A DNA stretch of 64,000 bases from Archegozetes longisetosus (GCA_018873245.2 JAEMBT020000005.1:2838001-2902000); one strand, 5' to 3'. Positions 33,603 through 48,151 are shown, numbered from the stretch's first letter. The notes: generated by a model from the letters alone, not told the origin. Translations and numbers: made by a program.

Positions 33603-36600
33603 TCAGTAGACACAGGCTATTTGTTTAGGAATGAAACTTCCACCGACTTCTATTGTCTTCAGTTCAGAATTGTTAAGTGAATGAGTGACTTTCGCAACTT
33701 TGCCACGATTAATACCACATCCACTAATCGATATCTCAATTTCGTTTTGTTCATTAAACTTGAATATGAAGTCGTAATAGAGGGCAGGTTTTAGTTGAAG
33801 GGGTTCTCTGATTTCTGAGCCCCACTCTCCATCTGTTTTCGTATTAACGACCAAACACTCGCCTTCACATCTAGCGTCATCCCATCGAGGATTGAAATGT
33901 ACAGCAATGTCCTTATTAGACATTTGCAAATTAATGTAAAGCCTTTTGGGTGAGTCGGGAACTAATCCTGAAACGACAACACTCTTGCATTGAATCAGAT
34001 CAGCAGTGAAAGGGAGCTCAAAATTGCCAGCCTTTATAACTTTAACACTGTATTTATCATTTTTAACAGGAAAGCCCAGATAGTATACATCGCTCACTAA
34101 CAAATCGCTTTCAATTGAGCAATATTTGATTGAATTCAATCCAATTCTGTGTATAAATGCGTCGATTGCATGGTTGTTTATAATTGCATTGAGACTCTCC
34201 GCGTCTATCGAAACGATAAGTTTCACGTCATCCAAATGTGATGAAACTTTGAAATCCTCAGTATCATTAACTCTGATTTCTTCACCCCAGGCGTCTTCAG
34301 ATCTAAAAGTATTGTCTTGTCTTGTTACTTAGTCACTACTCAATTGTATCTAGTTTAATATCGATTGATTTGTGACAAAAATCAAGCTTCAACTTAATTA
34401 CATTACAGTTACAGTACACTCGAAAGCTTAATAATCGTTGATAGCAACTAGAAGTGATGGATTGTTATGGAATGCTTCCAATAAGACTATAATAGTGAAG
34501 ATAGCAACTAAACTACTTGGCTATTGTAATGAAAGTAAATTCTAATTTAGCAAAATTGATGCTCATGACAGGCAAGTTGATGTAAGGAACACCTTTTTCT
34601 TGTTGCTATCGCGAATTGTCAAGTTTTCAACTGTATGACATACCTATGGTTCAGAACAATCATATCGTCTCCTTTAAAGCGTGCATTGAAGTGGTATGCT
34701 ATGTTATCAGTAGTTGAAGGGCCCGTAACAAGATTTACCGCGAATCTCTCACGATCTGAAGGTGTACTACCTTTGATGCATAATAAGTCACCAATTCTAG
34801 CATATCCAGGAATGCTAAACGATAGATCTCTTCGACTCTTCATAAAATGAAAATTATATATAAAACAAAGTTACACGTGAATTAATGATAATTGAAAACT
34901 CTTAAACACCTGATTGTCTCGAAAAGGCAGATTTATTTCAGAAATATAAACTGATCCGACAATAGCCAAATGAGTTATATTAGAGATCGCCTCATTTCGA
35001 TTCGGAAACGTGATCAAATCATTGCCGTCGACTTCAACATTATATTTGTCATTAGTGGCTGTAATGCAAATAATAAAAGCCTTTCTCGGTTCAAAAGGAA
35101 AATTCGGTGAATCTCTTTCTTCTTCTCCCCAATTGCCACCAAAACAGCAGTTTCTAACAATAATATTTCCTGTATCCTCATCGAAACGAACATCAAAATG
35201 AAGAAATATATCAGAGCCCTCAGATTCACCGCGTTGCAAATTCAGAGAAAATCGTTTGGCCTCTTTGGCAACACAACCAGCGATATATATTTGAGAGCCA
35301 TCAGTCACTCCGCCAGGAATACTTATAACTGATGGAATTGTCTAAAAAGTTAAAATCTAATCAATCGATAAGTCAAATATGTTTTAGTTAGGATTTGCGT
35401 ATTTTGGTTTGTGAATGAGAATATTATAAAAGTTTGAGAATATTACAAAGGTTTGAAAGTCAATTGTCATTTTGTAAGCAATGACATGAGTCTCACGCTA
35501 TAAAAATATTTAAGAGAAGTCACAAAAGAATATTTCTATAAGAGTAAAGCAGAAAAGGTTTTAAAAAATTGAAACGGTTTCTAATCGTATGCTTAGATTT
35601 CAATTGATCAAAGTATTTTAAAAAGCCTTTTTAATCTAATTCATCAAATGTCAGACACTGAAGGAGACTAACAATGAAGGAAATTAAATCGATTTTAAAC
35701 TTTAAGGATGAATGATTGTCCTTTTATTTAATTCTGACCATTAAGATTACGCATTTTTCACTTTTTCTATAGCAAATATCCATTGAATCCCCCAAAAAGT
35801 CATTTGTGTTCATGTCTAAGTTCCATAGAAAGACACGCAATTCTAAAGGCTATGGTATAGAGTTCATTACTGCCTATTTGAGCGCTCAACTAAATTCATT
35901 TTCTTTTTAGGTCATAGCACGTTAGCTCAAAGTTTCTGATCATTTCATTCCTATGACTAAGCATGTATTTCTCATACCTTTTTTCAATTTAACTATCATT
36001 TTCCTCTGTTTATATACTTCACTAAATATGTATCAAATTTCAAATATGTTTATCCGAAAGCTTCCAAATATATTTCAAATAAATATTCAGCTCTGCTTTT
36101 TTTTATCACAAACACAGAATCTGATTGAAAAGAATTAACAAAACTTTATCTGAGAAGTTTATTATTAATTTCCTTATTGAATAATACGTAGTCTTTTAGT
36201 CAAAAATTAATTCTTTGTAATATTTTATCCCTAAAGACAACAACATCCTTAATAGTGTTCAGTGAAAAGGAATTGAAAAATCAAAGCTTAAAATTACATT
36301 AGAATTTCTTATTTTTAAACTAATAGCTTGAGTTAAGAGTATTTATTCTGATTGAATAGGAGTATAATGGTGATAGTCTAGCCTAATTTGTAAATTTAAG
36401 GCATTGAAACCCTACGCTTAAAATATGATTATATTGATTTATTTCATTTGAATGATAAGACACAATCATTAGAAAAACGAAGACAAGGTTCTGCACATTA
36501 AGTTAGTATAATTATGAACACAAGGCTAAGTTGTAAACTAATAAATTATACTTTGAGTTTATTTATAGGCTAGTAATGGTTAGTTATTTGACAGGATGTT

Positions 36601-37083
36601 AAGACGGCATTGCAATTGAATGAACACACTTTGTCTGAATCCAATATGTTGTCACTTTGTCCAATATATGACTAACAAAAATATCTTAATAGTCAATAGT
36701 TTCATACAATGTTTTTAACAAAATTACAACAATACAATTATTCATTCATAGGATGTTTTGCGAGAATAATAAACCCATACTTTATGTTACTGGAAAACTC
36801 ATAAAACCCGTACAAAACAATAATCAACAAGCAAGTTACTCATTTAGACAATTATTACAAATTTCATAATCGGTTGGCGAACATTAATAGTTGAAAATAC
36901 CCAACAAGTTGGAAAATTTGACCAAACGTTTTATTGGAAAAACAAAATTGAGAAAAGGACAACAAGTTTTAATGATTACTGAAGAAACCCAGATTTGAGG
37001 AAGATTTGACTTACGGGATTTCGGTAGTGTATTCCCGGCGAGTGCAGCGCTTTTTCCATTGACTTCAATCCAAGATTCGACAT
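33603..37083 (-). CDS. Tandem-repeat galectin with three carbohydrate-recognition domains
   Basis: Beta-galactoside-binding lectin, usually exported without a signal peptide; none is seen here. Four exons on the minus strand: 37083-37015, 35341-34910, 34837-34644 and 34302-33603; phases agree, giving 464 residues. CRD1 (about 24-165) has RFSLNLQRGESEGSDIFLHF, V-R-N and WGEEER. CRD2 (about 168-300) has RFAVNLV, YHFNARF, V-L-N and WGEEIR; it spans the exon 3/4 junction and its second half is diverged. CRD3 (about 324-464) has RLYINLQ, VHFNPRW, V-V-N and WGSEIR. The sugar-contact set (H, N, R, V, N, W, E, R) is complete in CRD2 and CRD3; in CRD1 the first Asn is Asp (HFDVR). Exon 1 is the least certain part: 23 codons starting MSNLGLKSMEK, 1.7 kb upstream, placed by phase and a GTAAGT donor. 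Confidence 0.88.
35342..37014 (-). other. Intron 1 of the galectin gene, 1.7 kb
   Basis: AT-rich; a 61-codon open stretch at 35953-36138 (+) is the longest and looks spurious. No feature supported. Confidence 0.5.
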
Positions 37084-37774
37084 GATATGATCCTTAAAGT
37101 TAATCAAATTGCAGCTAAAGTGTTAGGCAAGTTATAAAGTTTTGAGTTAAGAACTGAATGAAATGGGATTATTACTGCAGTCAGACTGAGTTAGATTGAG
37201 AGTTAGATGTTGGAATGACGCTCACATAAATAGAATCACTTATTAAGCCAGACACTAGCTAACACACCCTTATATTGGATTACATCCAAAACTGACTCAT
37301 GTTTATAACATTTTTCTTCAGCTTTATTTTCAATTTTTTGCTTTCTCAATCAAACTAAAACATAGTTCTAACAAAACTTTTGTAATACTTTAAATATGCA
37401 TCTGTCATAATAACAATGGTGAGAGAACAGGTATTAAACAGGTTCACAAATAATTTTCGTGAAAACTCAAGGATAATTCAAACTATTTTTATAGCATTAC
37501 TCAGACACTTTTTTAATTTCACACAAAATTATCTCAAAATATTTAGTCAGCGTATTTGGCTTAGTAACTTAAAAATAGCAATCTTATTCATAAATATTTA
37601 GATAACTTTATTGGAATTTTTTTTAAAAATGATTTTACTAATTATGTCTTACAAGCAATAAATATCAGGATTTAATCTCATATTAAGTGTAAAAATATGT
37701 AAAATTGTAACAAAATTTAATATAAAATAAAATTAATTTTCAAATCACAGATTTTTGAGAATTGAAAATGAATT
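37084..37774. other. Intergenic between galectin 5' end and PEX10 3' end
   Basis: 691 bp on the same-strand boundary. Very AT-rich around 37600-37740 (PEX10 3' UTR side, with several TTTATT motifs usable as minus-strand poly(A) signals). No other gene supported. Confidence 0.45.
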
Positions 37775-38677
37775 TCAAGGAAAATTATTTAAGAAGACAA
37801 TTCGTGAGGTTTGAACAGGTTCGCGACAAAGTGGACATTCATTTTTGACTTGAAGCCATTCAGTGATACAATACCAGCAAAAGAGATGACCGCAAGGCGT
37901 AGCAGTTGTGTGTTGTCTTGTCTGGAGACATAAGGAACATCTTTGACTAAGAGATACATCAAGTGATTTTTGATTAGTTTCTGTGGTATCACTTCTAAAA
38001 GTATTGCTGGTGTTGAGGGAGGAATTAGAGAACGAGTAATATCTGATCAATAGTGAGAGACAGAGCTGCGAAAGTGTTAGTAAACCCAAAATTTTGTAGA
38101 TATTTGACGAACGATTGTCCGTTAACGAGCCACGCATTAAAGTGTAGCGAACATTAGTCACTCTTTTAGATAAATGATAATAATTTCCAAATAAATAAAA
38201 TAAAATCAAATGAATTCTATATATAATTTGGAAGAACTGTTCAATATATGGTAGAATTTGAGTCAATTGATGGCGTCTGCGGTCGCTGTTTACAACAGAA
38301 GGCAATTGTATTTGTCTGTTTTGAATAATACGATTGAAAGCCGAAACACTTCGGGTTAGTATTAATGGCGTGAAAGTTTGCAAACCAATCATCAAAACTC
38401 TTTTCAATAGTTTCGGAACCATTAGTTTGTTGCCATCGATTTGAACAATTCGGACGTATTCTTCTCCTAAAGTTTGGAGACCTGATAGTGTTGTGACCAA
38501 ATAATAGAGAAATTTATTGAACAATTCGAGTTCTTGTCTCAATTGAATCCAATTTCTTAAACCAAACCATTTCTGTGTTATTGCATTCAAATTATTGCTC
38601 ATTTGATGTAAGTATTGCTCATCTCTCTGAGCACTTCTTAACAATTCTCCAATACTTGCGTTAATTGGTTTTGACAT
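37775..38677 (-). CDS. PEX10: Peroxisome biogenesis factor 10 (PEX10), RING E3 ligase
   Basis: Membrane RING ligase that with PEX2 and PEX12 ubiquitinates the import receptor PEX5 for recycling at the peroxisome membrane. A single exon of 300 residues (human 326). The N-terminal half has the Pex2/Pex10/Pex12 membrane domain ([40 protein letters not shown], and further hydrophobic helices near 140-220). The RING domain (about 247-284) reads CSLC, 11 residues, CGHLFCWYC, 10 residues, CPLC. This is a complete C3HC4 set with the PEX10-typical TPCGHLFCW. The first ATG in frame starts [19 protein letters not shown], where the AQ(R/K)D motif is conserved in the family. No break seen. Confidence 0.95.
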   Translation of the reverse strand: MSKPINASIGELLRSAQRDEQYLHQMSNNLNAITQKWFGLRNWIQLRQELELFNKFLYYLVTTLSGLQTLGEEYVRIVQIDGNKLMVPKLLKRVLMIGLQTFTPLILTRSVSAFNRIIQNRQIQLPSVVNSDRRRHQLTQILPYIEQFFQIIYRIHLILFYLFGNYYHLSKRVTNVRYTLMRGSLTDNRSSNIYKILGLLTLSQLCLSLLIRYYSFSNSSLNTSNTFRSDTTETNQKSLDVSLSQRCSLCLQTRQHTTATPCGHLFCWYCITEWLQVKNECPLCREPVQTSRIVFLNNFP

Positions 38678-41099
38678 TTGTTCTAATTTTGTTAACTTAA
38701 TATTGAATTTGATATCTGAGTGAAAACAAACGAAAATTTGGTCACAGTTTTAAACAGTTGTCGATAGAGTTCACTATTGTATTCATTGCTACCTTAGAAT
38801 GAGTTTTAAACTTAATTCAATTGGCCGTCTTTGAGAAGACTTTTGACTGAACTGAAGCAATAAAGACAACTTGGAGTTGATTGCAAACATCTAATTCCGT
38901 ATTATTTCTAAACATGCTTTTGTCATTAATTAATTAATGTAATTATGTTGTCAAGTTTAAGTATTGAATATTTGACTTACTGTTAAGCATGCAATTAAGC
39001 CGTTTTTGGAAGAGAATAAAAAATGAGCCTTAATTTCTCATGGATTTATTTATGCTTTTTTAAGAAAGGGCTTAACTTCACGTTTACGATAGACAGATTT
39101 ACTGCATTTGCATATTAGAGTAGTTCAAAATTGCGATTGCATTTATTGCTGACTATATCCACCACGTCAAAAGTCTCTATTGTTTCCAATGGCGTTCATA
39201 TCAACTTTAGGTAAGAATGAAAATATGTTCAGTTTGACGTCTGATCAAACTTACGGTCGGTTTTTATAGTAATAGTTATTTGTCATTCTTATCGCTAGTA
39301 ATACCGCCAGTTATTAGATTTGTGTTTTGATAGCAATATTACGTTTGGTTAGTCATTTGTGATTATAAAACACTTAAATGAGTTAACAATCAGCTAAATT
39401 CAATTTGCCTCACTTCTCAGCTTGGTCTAAAGTGAACGATCAAGTTAAAGCTTAAGCTTGACTAAAGTCGTCAGTAGAATTGTCTAGTGCTAAATCTTGT
39501 CGAGTTGAGTGATAAGAGATGTTGTTTTCTACTAAATTCTTGTTTGTGTCTATAATGCTTATATAGCATTTTCAGTTATTTTAGTTATTAATCAAATAAT
39601 TAGCCTAAATAGCAGTCAATTGAATGATACGCGCCTGATATTTGAGTCTAATTTAGTATACATATGAATATTTATTCCATATTATGTTGAAAACTTTCCG
39701 AATATTTGAGCTCGTTTTCTTGATAAGGCTGAGAAAATTTTCTGAGTTTTTACAACAGATAAACAAACAGAAAGAAAAAATAGTTAGACAACTATCAAGT
39801 TTATGTTCTTCAGTTCATTAGCTTTACGATAATTGCAAAAAATAACTCGCCTAAAAACAAACTTCAAAAATATTTTCTTCCTTTTCTCAATTCACATTTA
39901 ATGACAATATAGTAATTGTTGCTGTCATTAAGATTGAATTAAATCTTATTTAAGAATAAATCTACCTTTGATGAAATCAGACTGGCCTTAAGTATACTTT
40001 TAGACACTACTCAACACATAAGTAATGATAAAACTATTTTGACGGTGTTTTTCCACTTTAATTAAGTTATGCTCTCATATGATTTTTGATTAATAAGAAT
40101 ATCTGTTGTATTCTATTGTCTGGAAAGTTACTTAGATGTTATAAATTCGAAAATAGATATGCGTGAAGGTTAATCTGACATTAATAAGCCATAGGTTTAC
40201 TAACTGAGATTGGCACAAAACTCCTTCAATATATAGTATTGGACTCTACTAATTTTATTTGAATTTCTGACAAAAACCCTTCAAAATATTGGTAAGAATA
40301 TGATTTCAGTTGAAACACGTAGAATATCTTATATATTGAAGTAATTTTTACATTAATTTTCTTATTCAAATCTATTCCCTTTTCACGTCAAAGTGCCTAA
40401 AAGTTTTTCGTGAGCCGACAAAAAGTTGAAGTTATCGACTAACTCAAAAACTAATATAATGTATTTGTTTATTTGTAAGAATTTTAGTTATGCAAAATTT
40501 CAGCCAACTTGCATTATGTTTTGATGAAGTTTACAATGAGAATGTTGTATTTTAGTGAAGAAAATTGATCTATCGTTATGTTGAAGAAATGGTAGAATAT
40601 ATGGATACTTATTTCGAATAAGCTTTAATTAAACTGAGCTATAAAACTAAGCTTCAAGTGAAGCTAAATGACCAAAACTATATTCTAGCACCGGAGTAAG
40701 TATTGATAATATTAAAATCGATAATAATCACGAATAAAAGTCAATTAGATTGGAGGGCGATTTTCAGACAATACAGTATTAGAGTTATTAAGATGTTGAA
40801 TGGATTTGTTGAGGAGCTTAATCAATATCCATTTTTAAATATCAGATACTTTAGGGATTAATTCATAAAATGTGAAAATAAAGTGGTTATTGCACTGTAT
40901 TCTGAATTATGATTAGATATTAAATCTCATATTTATTTAATGGCTTTGATAGCATTATTATATTCTTAAACATTATATAACACGAAATAATAATCTTATT
41001 TACACATAAATCTTTACCTTAACTTTCATTCATATTATTAGTTGTGATTTTGTGATAATTTTAATATATATTCTTCAAATCACTATAAAAGCACATTTT

Positions 41100-41230
41100 G
41101 AGTAATTGCTGATTCTCAATTCGGAATTTAGAGTAATTGCTGATTCCGAATTCAGAATTTAGAGTAATTGCTGATTGTCAGCAATTGTTGATTCTGAACA
41201 ATTGCTGACAATTCATAATTGTTGATTTGA
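41100..41230. repeat. 31-bp tandem repeat merging into a perfect hairpin
   Basis: Two full 31-bp units starting GAGTAATTGCTGATT (41100-41130, 41131-41161) and a partial third. The third runs into a 16-nt perfect inverted repeat, ATTGTCAGCAATTGTT at 41174-41189 and its complement at 41197-41212, with a 7-nt loop. Confidence 0.85.
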
Positions 41231-43625
41231 ATAGAACTGAAATAACTAAAGAGTGAGAAATAAAAGTTATATGTCTAATTGTAAGTTAGATTCTGGTGTA
41301 TTGGAAGTTGTGGTGAACTAAAAAATTAATCAATATTTAATTTAGGATTGAGTGGTACGGTAGCAAAAGAAATATTATAGTAAACTTATTTCTTTAGCGC
41401 ATTTCAATCAAATTTTTCATTCATTTTGTATATAACAAAGTTTCAAATTTCCTCTCGAAATGCTTGAAATATCTAAAGACATTTTTTATGCGAATCGACA
41501 TATTTTGTTGAGCCCAACAGCAGACAAATAATTTATAATTCCTTGAAATGCATTTGCATAGCATTCAATCTGAATTTGATGTGCATAACTCTACAGTCAA
41601 ACTCCGTTTTAGATTTATACAAGAACAATAAATTCATATTTTTATTCTTAGTTATAATCTAAACAACTCTTATATATTGATTGATTAGAGTAAATGAAAT
41701 ATCTTGTAATACAGTTATCCTAAAGTTGAGTTGAATGTAATGTTAAAAAGAATAGAATTTGATTATAAAGAATACCTGTAATTAGGATTAGGTTAGATTG
41801 CGTTTTAATCAATGGATAGGGTAAATGTTAAGAAATGTTATCTGAGAATATTTCTATTGAGATATAAGCAAAATTTCAGTTATAAAGAAAGTTTGAATGA
41901 GTAGTAAGCAAATCTAATATAAATTTTCAGTCAATATAAGATGATTTGAAATATTTGTTAACAAATCATTTAATGAAAGTTCACAAATTTAGTTAGAAGT
42001 AGTTTATGTGGGAGTCTGAATGGTTGATATAACTGGATGGCTGATATAACTAGATGGTTAGAATAAGAGGATGGTTGGTATAACAGTATATAAGATGAAT
42101 AATTGATGCGTTTACTCGAAGTAATCCTTTTTTCAATTATTAATCGAGAGTTGTTTTATTTATGGTCATATAAAGTGCTAACGTTTTTGGTAGCAATCTT
42201 TATTAGTCTTCAATCTTTATCAGTTCTCAATCTTCAATCCAGCATCCGAAACGTGTTCACTTTGTTTTTTATTTTCATTCGTATATTCTAAAAGATTACA
42301 TTTTATCAGATTCTTCTCCAATCATATTGATTCAATTCTCTGACATCAAACTTTCGACTTGTTATTTTGATTCGCATAACTTTTGACAATTTTAAAGTCT
42401 TTCAGCTCAGGAAAGCGTAAATTTAATCAAAATGACACTGGGCTTAAAGGAAAAAAGATCAGATCATTTTGAGTGAGCGCCCAATTCAGCAAATGCAGAG
42501 ACAGTGAGAGATGTATCGGAGAGTTTTGGTGACTTTATAACTTAGTTTGATTTCTCTATAAGAGCTAACATTTGAGAGTAGAGTTAAAACTTCTAAAAAT
42601 TTTCATATCGACCGATATTTGCATTTCATTTGGGAGATATCATGGACAACATATAAATGCTTTTAGAGGCTTTTTTCATAAAACTTCCAAGCAAAAATAG
42701 TCTCTAGAGGAATATAAAGTGAAGCATTTTTTTCAAATTTTAAAATACAAACGACTAGTCGATACACACAAATAAATGATTTGCCGTTTGTTTGGTCTGA
42801 GTTGCAAATAAAGAAGAGATCAGATAAAACAATAAGTTATTTCAAGTGAAACTTAGTTTGGAGCTAATGGAAAATAAGAATAATAAAAAGCGTTTATAAC
42901 GTTATTTAGACATCTCTTTCTGTGTCTGTGAGCATATTGTGCTTTGATGGAAATAAGTTAAGGTCTTCACGTTAATTGAACTTTTCATTAGAGATAATTT
43001 ATTTAGAGTTCGTGTTCGCTGAAAGGGCGCGCCTTAAATTTGAAATTCATTCACTGAAATTCACATAAAACTAGCTCTCAATAGAAACTCAGAGAAATAG
43101 AGAACATAACTTGAAAACCGTACAGAACCAAATGTAATATAATTCCATTGAGAGTCATCAAACTTTTTTTTATATGTTTAATCATTAATATGACAGTTTT
43201 CGGTCAAATGAATTTTCAAATCTGTTTCTGTTTATGTGATTATGATTTTTGTCAAGTTTAATAAACTGATTCATAGACTTTTAGAAATTAAGACTAATGA
43301 GTTAATGGATTAAGTTTAAGTTAAATGTAAAATTAAAATTCAATTCAAAGTAGAATTGAATGGTTATTGTCAGACAATATTCAAACTGAATAATAACCGA
43401 ATACAATGTCTGTACCTTTACATAGTTTCGACATTCTGTTTATATAGTCGAATACGAATATTTTCTATTTGCATGCCTGATTGCAAGATTACATGTTAAA
43501 AAAACGAAGGGTTTTTTTGAGTCCGCATAAATCGATTTTAACATTGCATATACTTTTGTTGTACTCCACTGCAGTAGAGATGCGTGTTCTTCAAGGGATT
43601 CCAATTAGGATTTTGCATATACTAT

Positions 43626-43704
43626 GAGAAGAGGGAGAGAGAGACGAGAGAGACGTCAGAGAGATGCGAGAGAGACATGAGAGAGACATGAGAGAAAGAA
43701 AGAG
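43626..43704. repeat. GA-rich degenerate microsatellite
   Basis: GAGA-rich purine tract with interspersed GACGAGA, GATGCGAGA and GACATGAGA units. Confidence 0.8.
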
Positions 43705-44285
43705 TCCAAAGAGTAAGCTTAGTTTGCATAGAAGAAGAGGGAGGAGAGGATGCGTTGGATGAAATGCTTTACTCTTTTTTTATGTGAAAAAAGAGTTGTG
43801 CTTTGAGTTGCGTTGCGTGATATGATGTGATGGAATTGAAATGAAACTGAATTCTATAACAAAACGGCGCATTCCAGTGCAAAGTTATTTGACTAGTATT
43901 GCTACGATTCATGCACAAATCAGTTGCTATGTATGCATCAATGTCTCTCTGCGTGAGTCAATGCTCTGCGTGAATTAAGGGCAACTTAACTCAAATAGAT
44001 TCTGATAGGATCTAGTTTAAAAACGATGAACATTTTGAAATTTATACCAAAAAATGAAAGTGATATTGACACTAGGAAAGGTGGCAAACATACAAAATTC
44101 TAATAAATGGGTTCTACAACGCCCTCTCATATATTAAGACGCCTCACAAATCAATCAATTACTGGAACACATGCATATATCGAGCACATATTCTGTTCTA
44201 ATGCACATTTCACTAACTAATGTTATCATGAAAAAGACTGAACTTTTTTGCTTTTAATGAAGGGCTCTCTCACTCACTCACTCTC

Positions 44286-44290
<5 letters not shown>

Positions 44291-44342
<52 letters not shown>
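44291..44342. repeat. (TC)n microsatellite
   Basis: About 25 uninterrupted TC dinucleotides, preceded by (ACTC)n at about 44272-44284. Confidence 0.95.
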
Positions 44343-44345
<3 letters not shown>

Positions 44346-44990
44346 ATTCTTTAGACCCTTAATTCTAAAACTTATTGATTTTTGCATCTAATACATTATG
44401 CGCTGGCCTTTAAAACCCTGAACTGAGGCTCATAGCACGCTCGCAAAATCAATCGTCTTCATTAAAATGGCTCTTTTGGCTCTACTTTTTTTCCTATCCC
44501 TTCTCTACCCCTTGTTCTCAATACACAAAATGCAAAATAAGTTAACCAAATCCCGGTGAAGCGAGCACTGAGAGATCACAACTGATGGATATGAGAATGA
44601 AAAAGAAAAAGAGTATTCGAGATGCCTCTAAGGGAAAAGAAAGAAAGGATAAAAATGATGCTGCAATGCTCTCCGATACTACAAAGTATTAAACTTTCTC
44701 TGATGACAGTTTCAAAGTTTCATCCAATTGAACCAAAGACAGCAATTCTGCGACACGCATAACCAACTATTTCTTTTTCAACTGTCTCTTTTCTAACGCT
44801 ATTCAGTCAACAGTTTCTTTCAAACATCAAACTCTAGAATAATTACTAAATACATGTCCATTCCTTATTTCACAATACTTCAGGCAAATGTCTGTAACAA
44901 TCGTTAAAAGTTTGTCAGTTCCAAAGTTTCAGTTCACACCAAATTTTCAGGTTTAAACAGCAAATGTCCACTTTCTCACAATCAGAAGCA

Positions 44991-45017
44991 TATATATATA
45001 TGTGTGTTATATACAGT

Positions 45018-45050
<33 letters not shown>

Positions 45051-45072
45051 GTGTGTGTATGTGTGTGTGTAT

Positions 45073-45130
<58 letters not shown>

Positions 45131-45150
45131 TATATATAGTTATATATAAT
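44991..45150. repeat. Compound (TA)n(TATG)n(TG)n(TA)n microsatellite
   Basis: Runs of TA, then about six TATG units, then a long TG tract interrupted by TA, then TATATA. It keeps a spurious open frame of Val-Cys repeats. Confidence 0.95.
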
Positions 45151-48114
45151 AAAAAACGCTCTCCCCTCCAAATACTCTAAAATAGCTAATGCTTTCTGTT
45201 AGATTGTCAGGTGAAAGGGAATAATTCGCTAAGTGAACTTATTGATCATCACTCACTACTACTGTACTACTATGTTGTTCAGTAGATTGTGTCACAAAAG
45301 CCTATTCAATGCGTGTCTCCTTGTCCCTGCTATAAAGTCCTATCTCTTGTTTTGATGCTATTCTTAGTACGACTTTTTAGCAGTTATATGACAATATACA
45401 CTGTGTTTGATAAGATGTTAAAAACTTGCCAACCATATAATGTAGTGAAAGCATAGTCCGTGTGACTGTTTTTTATATTTAAAATATATATATATAAGTT
45501 ATAACACTTTTCGATAGTGAGAAATATACTTTTGCTAAACAGCACACGTACAGCATATTCTAATATTTTTCATAAAATTCTTATTTTTTATATTCATTAA
45601 TTTTCATAAAAACTTTTCAGTCGCCAAAAAAGCATCCATTTTCATCTTGCATATGACATTTTAATATATTTCAAAAAGTATATTTCAAATCAGAACCGTG
45701 GCGTAAGATAACTAAGCTTTTGCTTTAGAGCCCACTACTTTGTTTTCATTCAAAGACAAATAGATTCAATTTTATACAAAACAACACTATTCTAACAAAC
45801 TTGAATATAAAATTACTTCATTTTCTGAGTAACTTTCAGGTATATACGATTATAATTTTAATTTTCTTAAATTAGGCAATTAATACCATCAAGACTTTTC
45901 TGTTAACTTTTCAACTTTCAAGTGGTAGGGAATAAAACAATTTTGCGATATTTAAGACTACAAACTAAGGATTGATCAAAAACTTATAAGTGAAAAATTG
46001 AGAATTAGATAGAAAAGGTAATATTAATGAATAAAACAATAAAACAATGGTAGATGGAGGATTGGTATAAAGAAGATAGTACGCCCTTGTGTTATAAAAA
46101 AGTATGTGTTTCAATGCTTCATATTGAGTGAAGGTCTACATGAAATAAGAAGAGATGCGTAGTTTTAAATATTGATTAACTGTCATACTCTGGTGTTGTG
46201 AAAAAAGGGTGTCGGATAAGTCTAGAGGATGTGCAACTAAAATGTCATAAAACAAGGCAAAAACTTGCAATCCATCCAACGCAGCCCAATATTGATAATA
46301 CCATTGATTCTCTTGTTCTATACCAACAAATTCCTTCTCCACCAGCAAATTCTCGACAGTCAAACCTTTTCATATTCTAAGCTTTTCATTGAATTCACCA
46401 AAAAGTTGGCCTAAACGTCACGCGTCATTACTCACGAGAAAGCCCACGAGAAAACAACAGTCACTATATTAAGGATATTATATACACAACTAAAATAGAT
46501 CGGCGGTGAACAATATGCTGATCAGTTTGAAAAGTTCGGAACAAAATTTCAATTTCTTGGATTGGAATTGAGTTTTAGATGAATAACGAAAACTCGTAAT
46601 GGAGTTGAGTGTGATTTCCGGAAATGAATAGATTTTATAAAATTTCATTTAGAAAATCAATGAACTAGGAATAAACGGTCAATAAGTTTGACGTTGGTTC
46701 ACTAATAGAGTAATATTTTCTTATACTTCTTCTCATATAATAAGAGCGTACATAAAATCTGAACATAAAAATTGCTAAATTGATAATTCATCACTTGTTT
46801 GATGCAATAGATCCATAAATATTTAACGATTTTTGTAAACATTTTTATTTTGAATGCTTTTTATGTTATGATATTTTATACAAATAGTAATAATAAATCA
46901 GTCATTTTGAAGTGTTGGGATGAAATAGTGAAGAGATAAAAATAAAATCTACTATCATTTCACAGCACATCACTTTCTATTCTCTTCCGTAATGTAACTA
47001 AAATACTAAACACTTAATTAATAATGAATTACAGATCAAATTTAACTTCAATCACTTTAGATAATGGGATAATTTGAATGGTGATTAGTAAGAACATTTT
47101 TATATTTGAGATAATCATATAAGAAATACCTAAAAATGATGGAATCTTTATGATTTTGAAGTTGAATTCTGAAAATTTGTAAATAATTACAGCGAGTGAC
47201 CGTTTGCAAATTTACTCTTATATTAATATCATTTTGAAAAAATCATGTAAAACTAATTCAAAATCTAATGGATCCGATAAAGACTTGATTTGGATGAGGA
47301 AAAAAAGCGACTACTTATTAATAGCTTAGTTAAAGTGATTTGAAGGGACGGTTATTAAGATAACATATTTGATAGGAAAAAAGCATAAGACATATCGTAT
47401 TTATTTATGCATAAGTCTTACTTTCTGATTCTTATGAATGATATTCGCGACAATATATAAGACTAACAAAACGAAAGTAAAATATTGACGAAAGAATAAT
47501 TCATTTTTAATGCTATGATAAAAAAATAATCAATACTTCGAGCATGAAAGAAGTTACTAAAATTAGTCGAACAAAAAAATAGTTGGAAAAAACTTTTCTA
47601 ATTATTTGCACTCGAGGCTCAATTGAAAAAATAGATGTGAAGAAAAAATGTGTTTTTTAAATACTATCACAACCTTAGGCTCGAGGGAACTAAAAGTGTT
47701 GGGAAACGAATCATTGGAAGGAATGATTCTTCGAATGAGTTAAAGTGTTGAAGTGTGACAAAGTTTGGTGAGATATTCGTATTGTATGTGTAGGAAATAA
47801 AGTGTGATTTTTGGGTCGAAAATCGCTTGTAGGATTTTCATAGCATTATATTGTCCTTATATTGTGCAGTTTATTTGTTTTTTAACTTTAATTTCAGTTC
47901 TATATAGTAGACATTCCCCGGGGAAATTATCTGTAGTACTTTTCTGACTGAATATTCTGCATGTTTTTCTCTCTAACCAAGGGATAGGGGTTACCATCAA
48001 CTATAGTCTCATAGTCTCCAAACTTGTCCTTTACAGTAGTTGACTAAAAAATTGTGATTACAAATCGATATTTAGTAAAAAAAGAGATGAACTAAAGGAG
48101 AAACTAGAGAACTG

Positions 48115-48120
48115 GAGAGT

Positions 48121-48151
<31 letters not shown>

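Noticed and set aside
44964-45149. Frame of repeated Val-Cys
   Set aside because: Translation of the TG microsatellite.
46136-46363. 75-codon minus-strand frame starting MTVENLLVEKEF
   Set aside because: Reasonable composition but no neighbours, splice partners or family match; its length is expected by chance over 17 kb.
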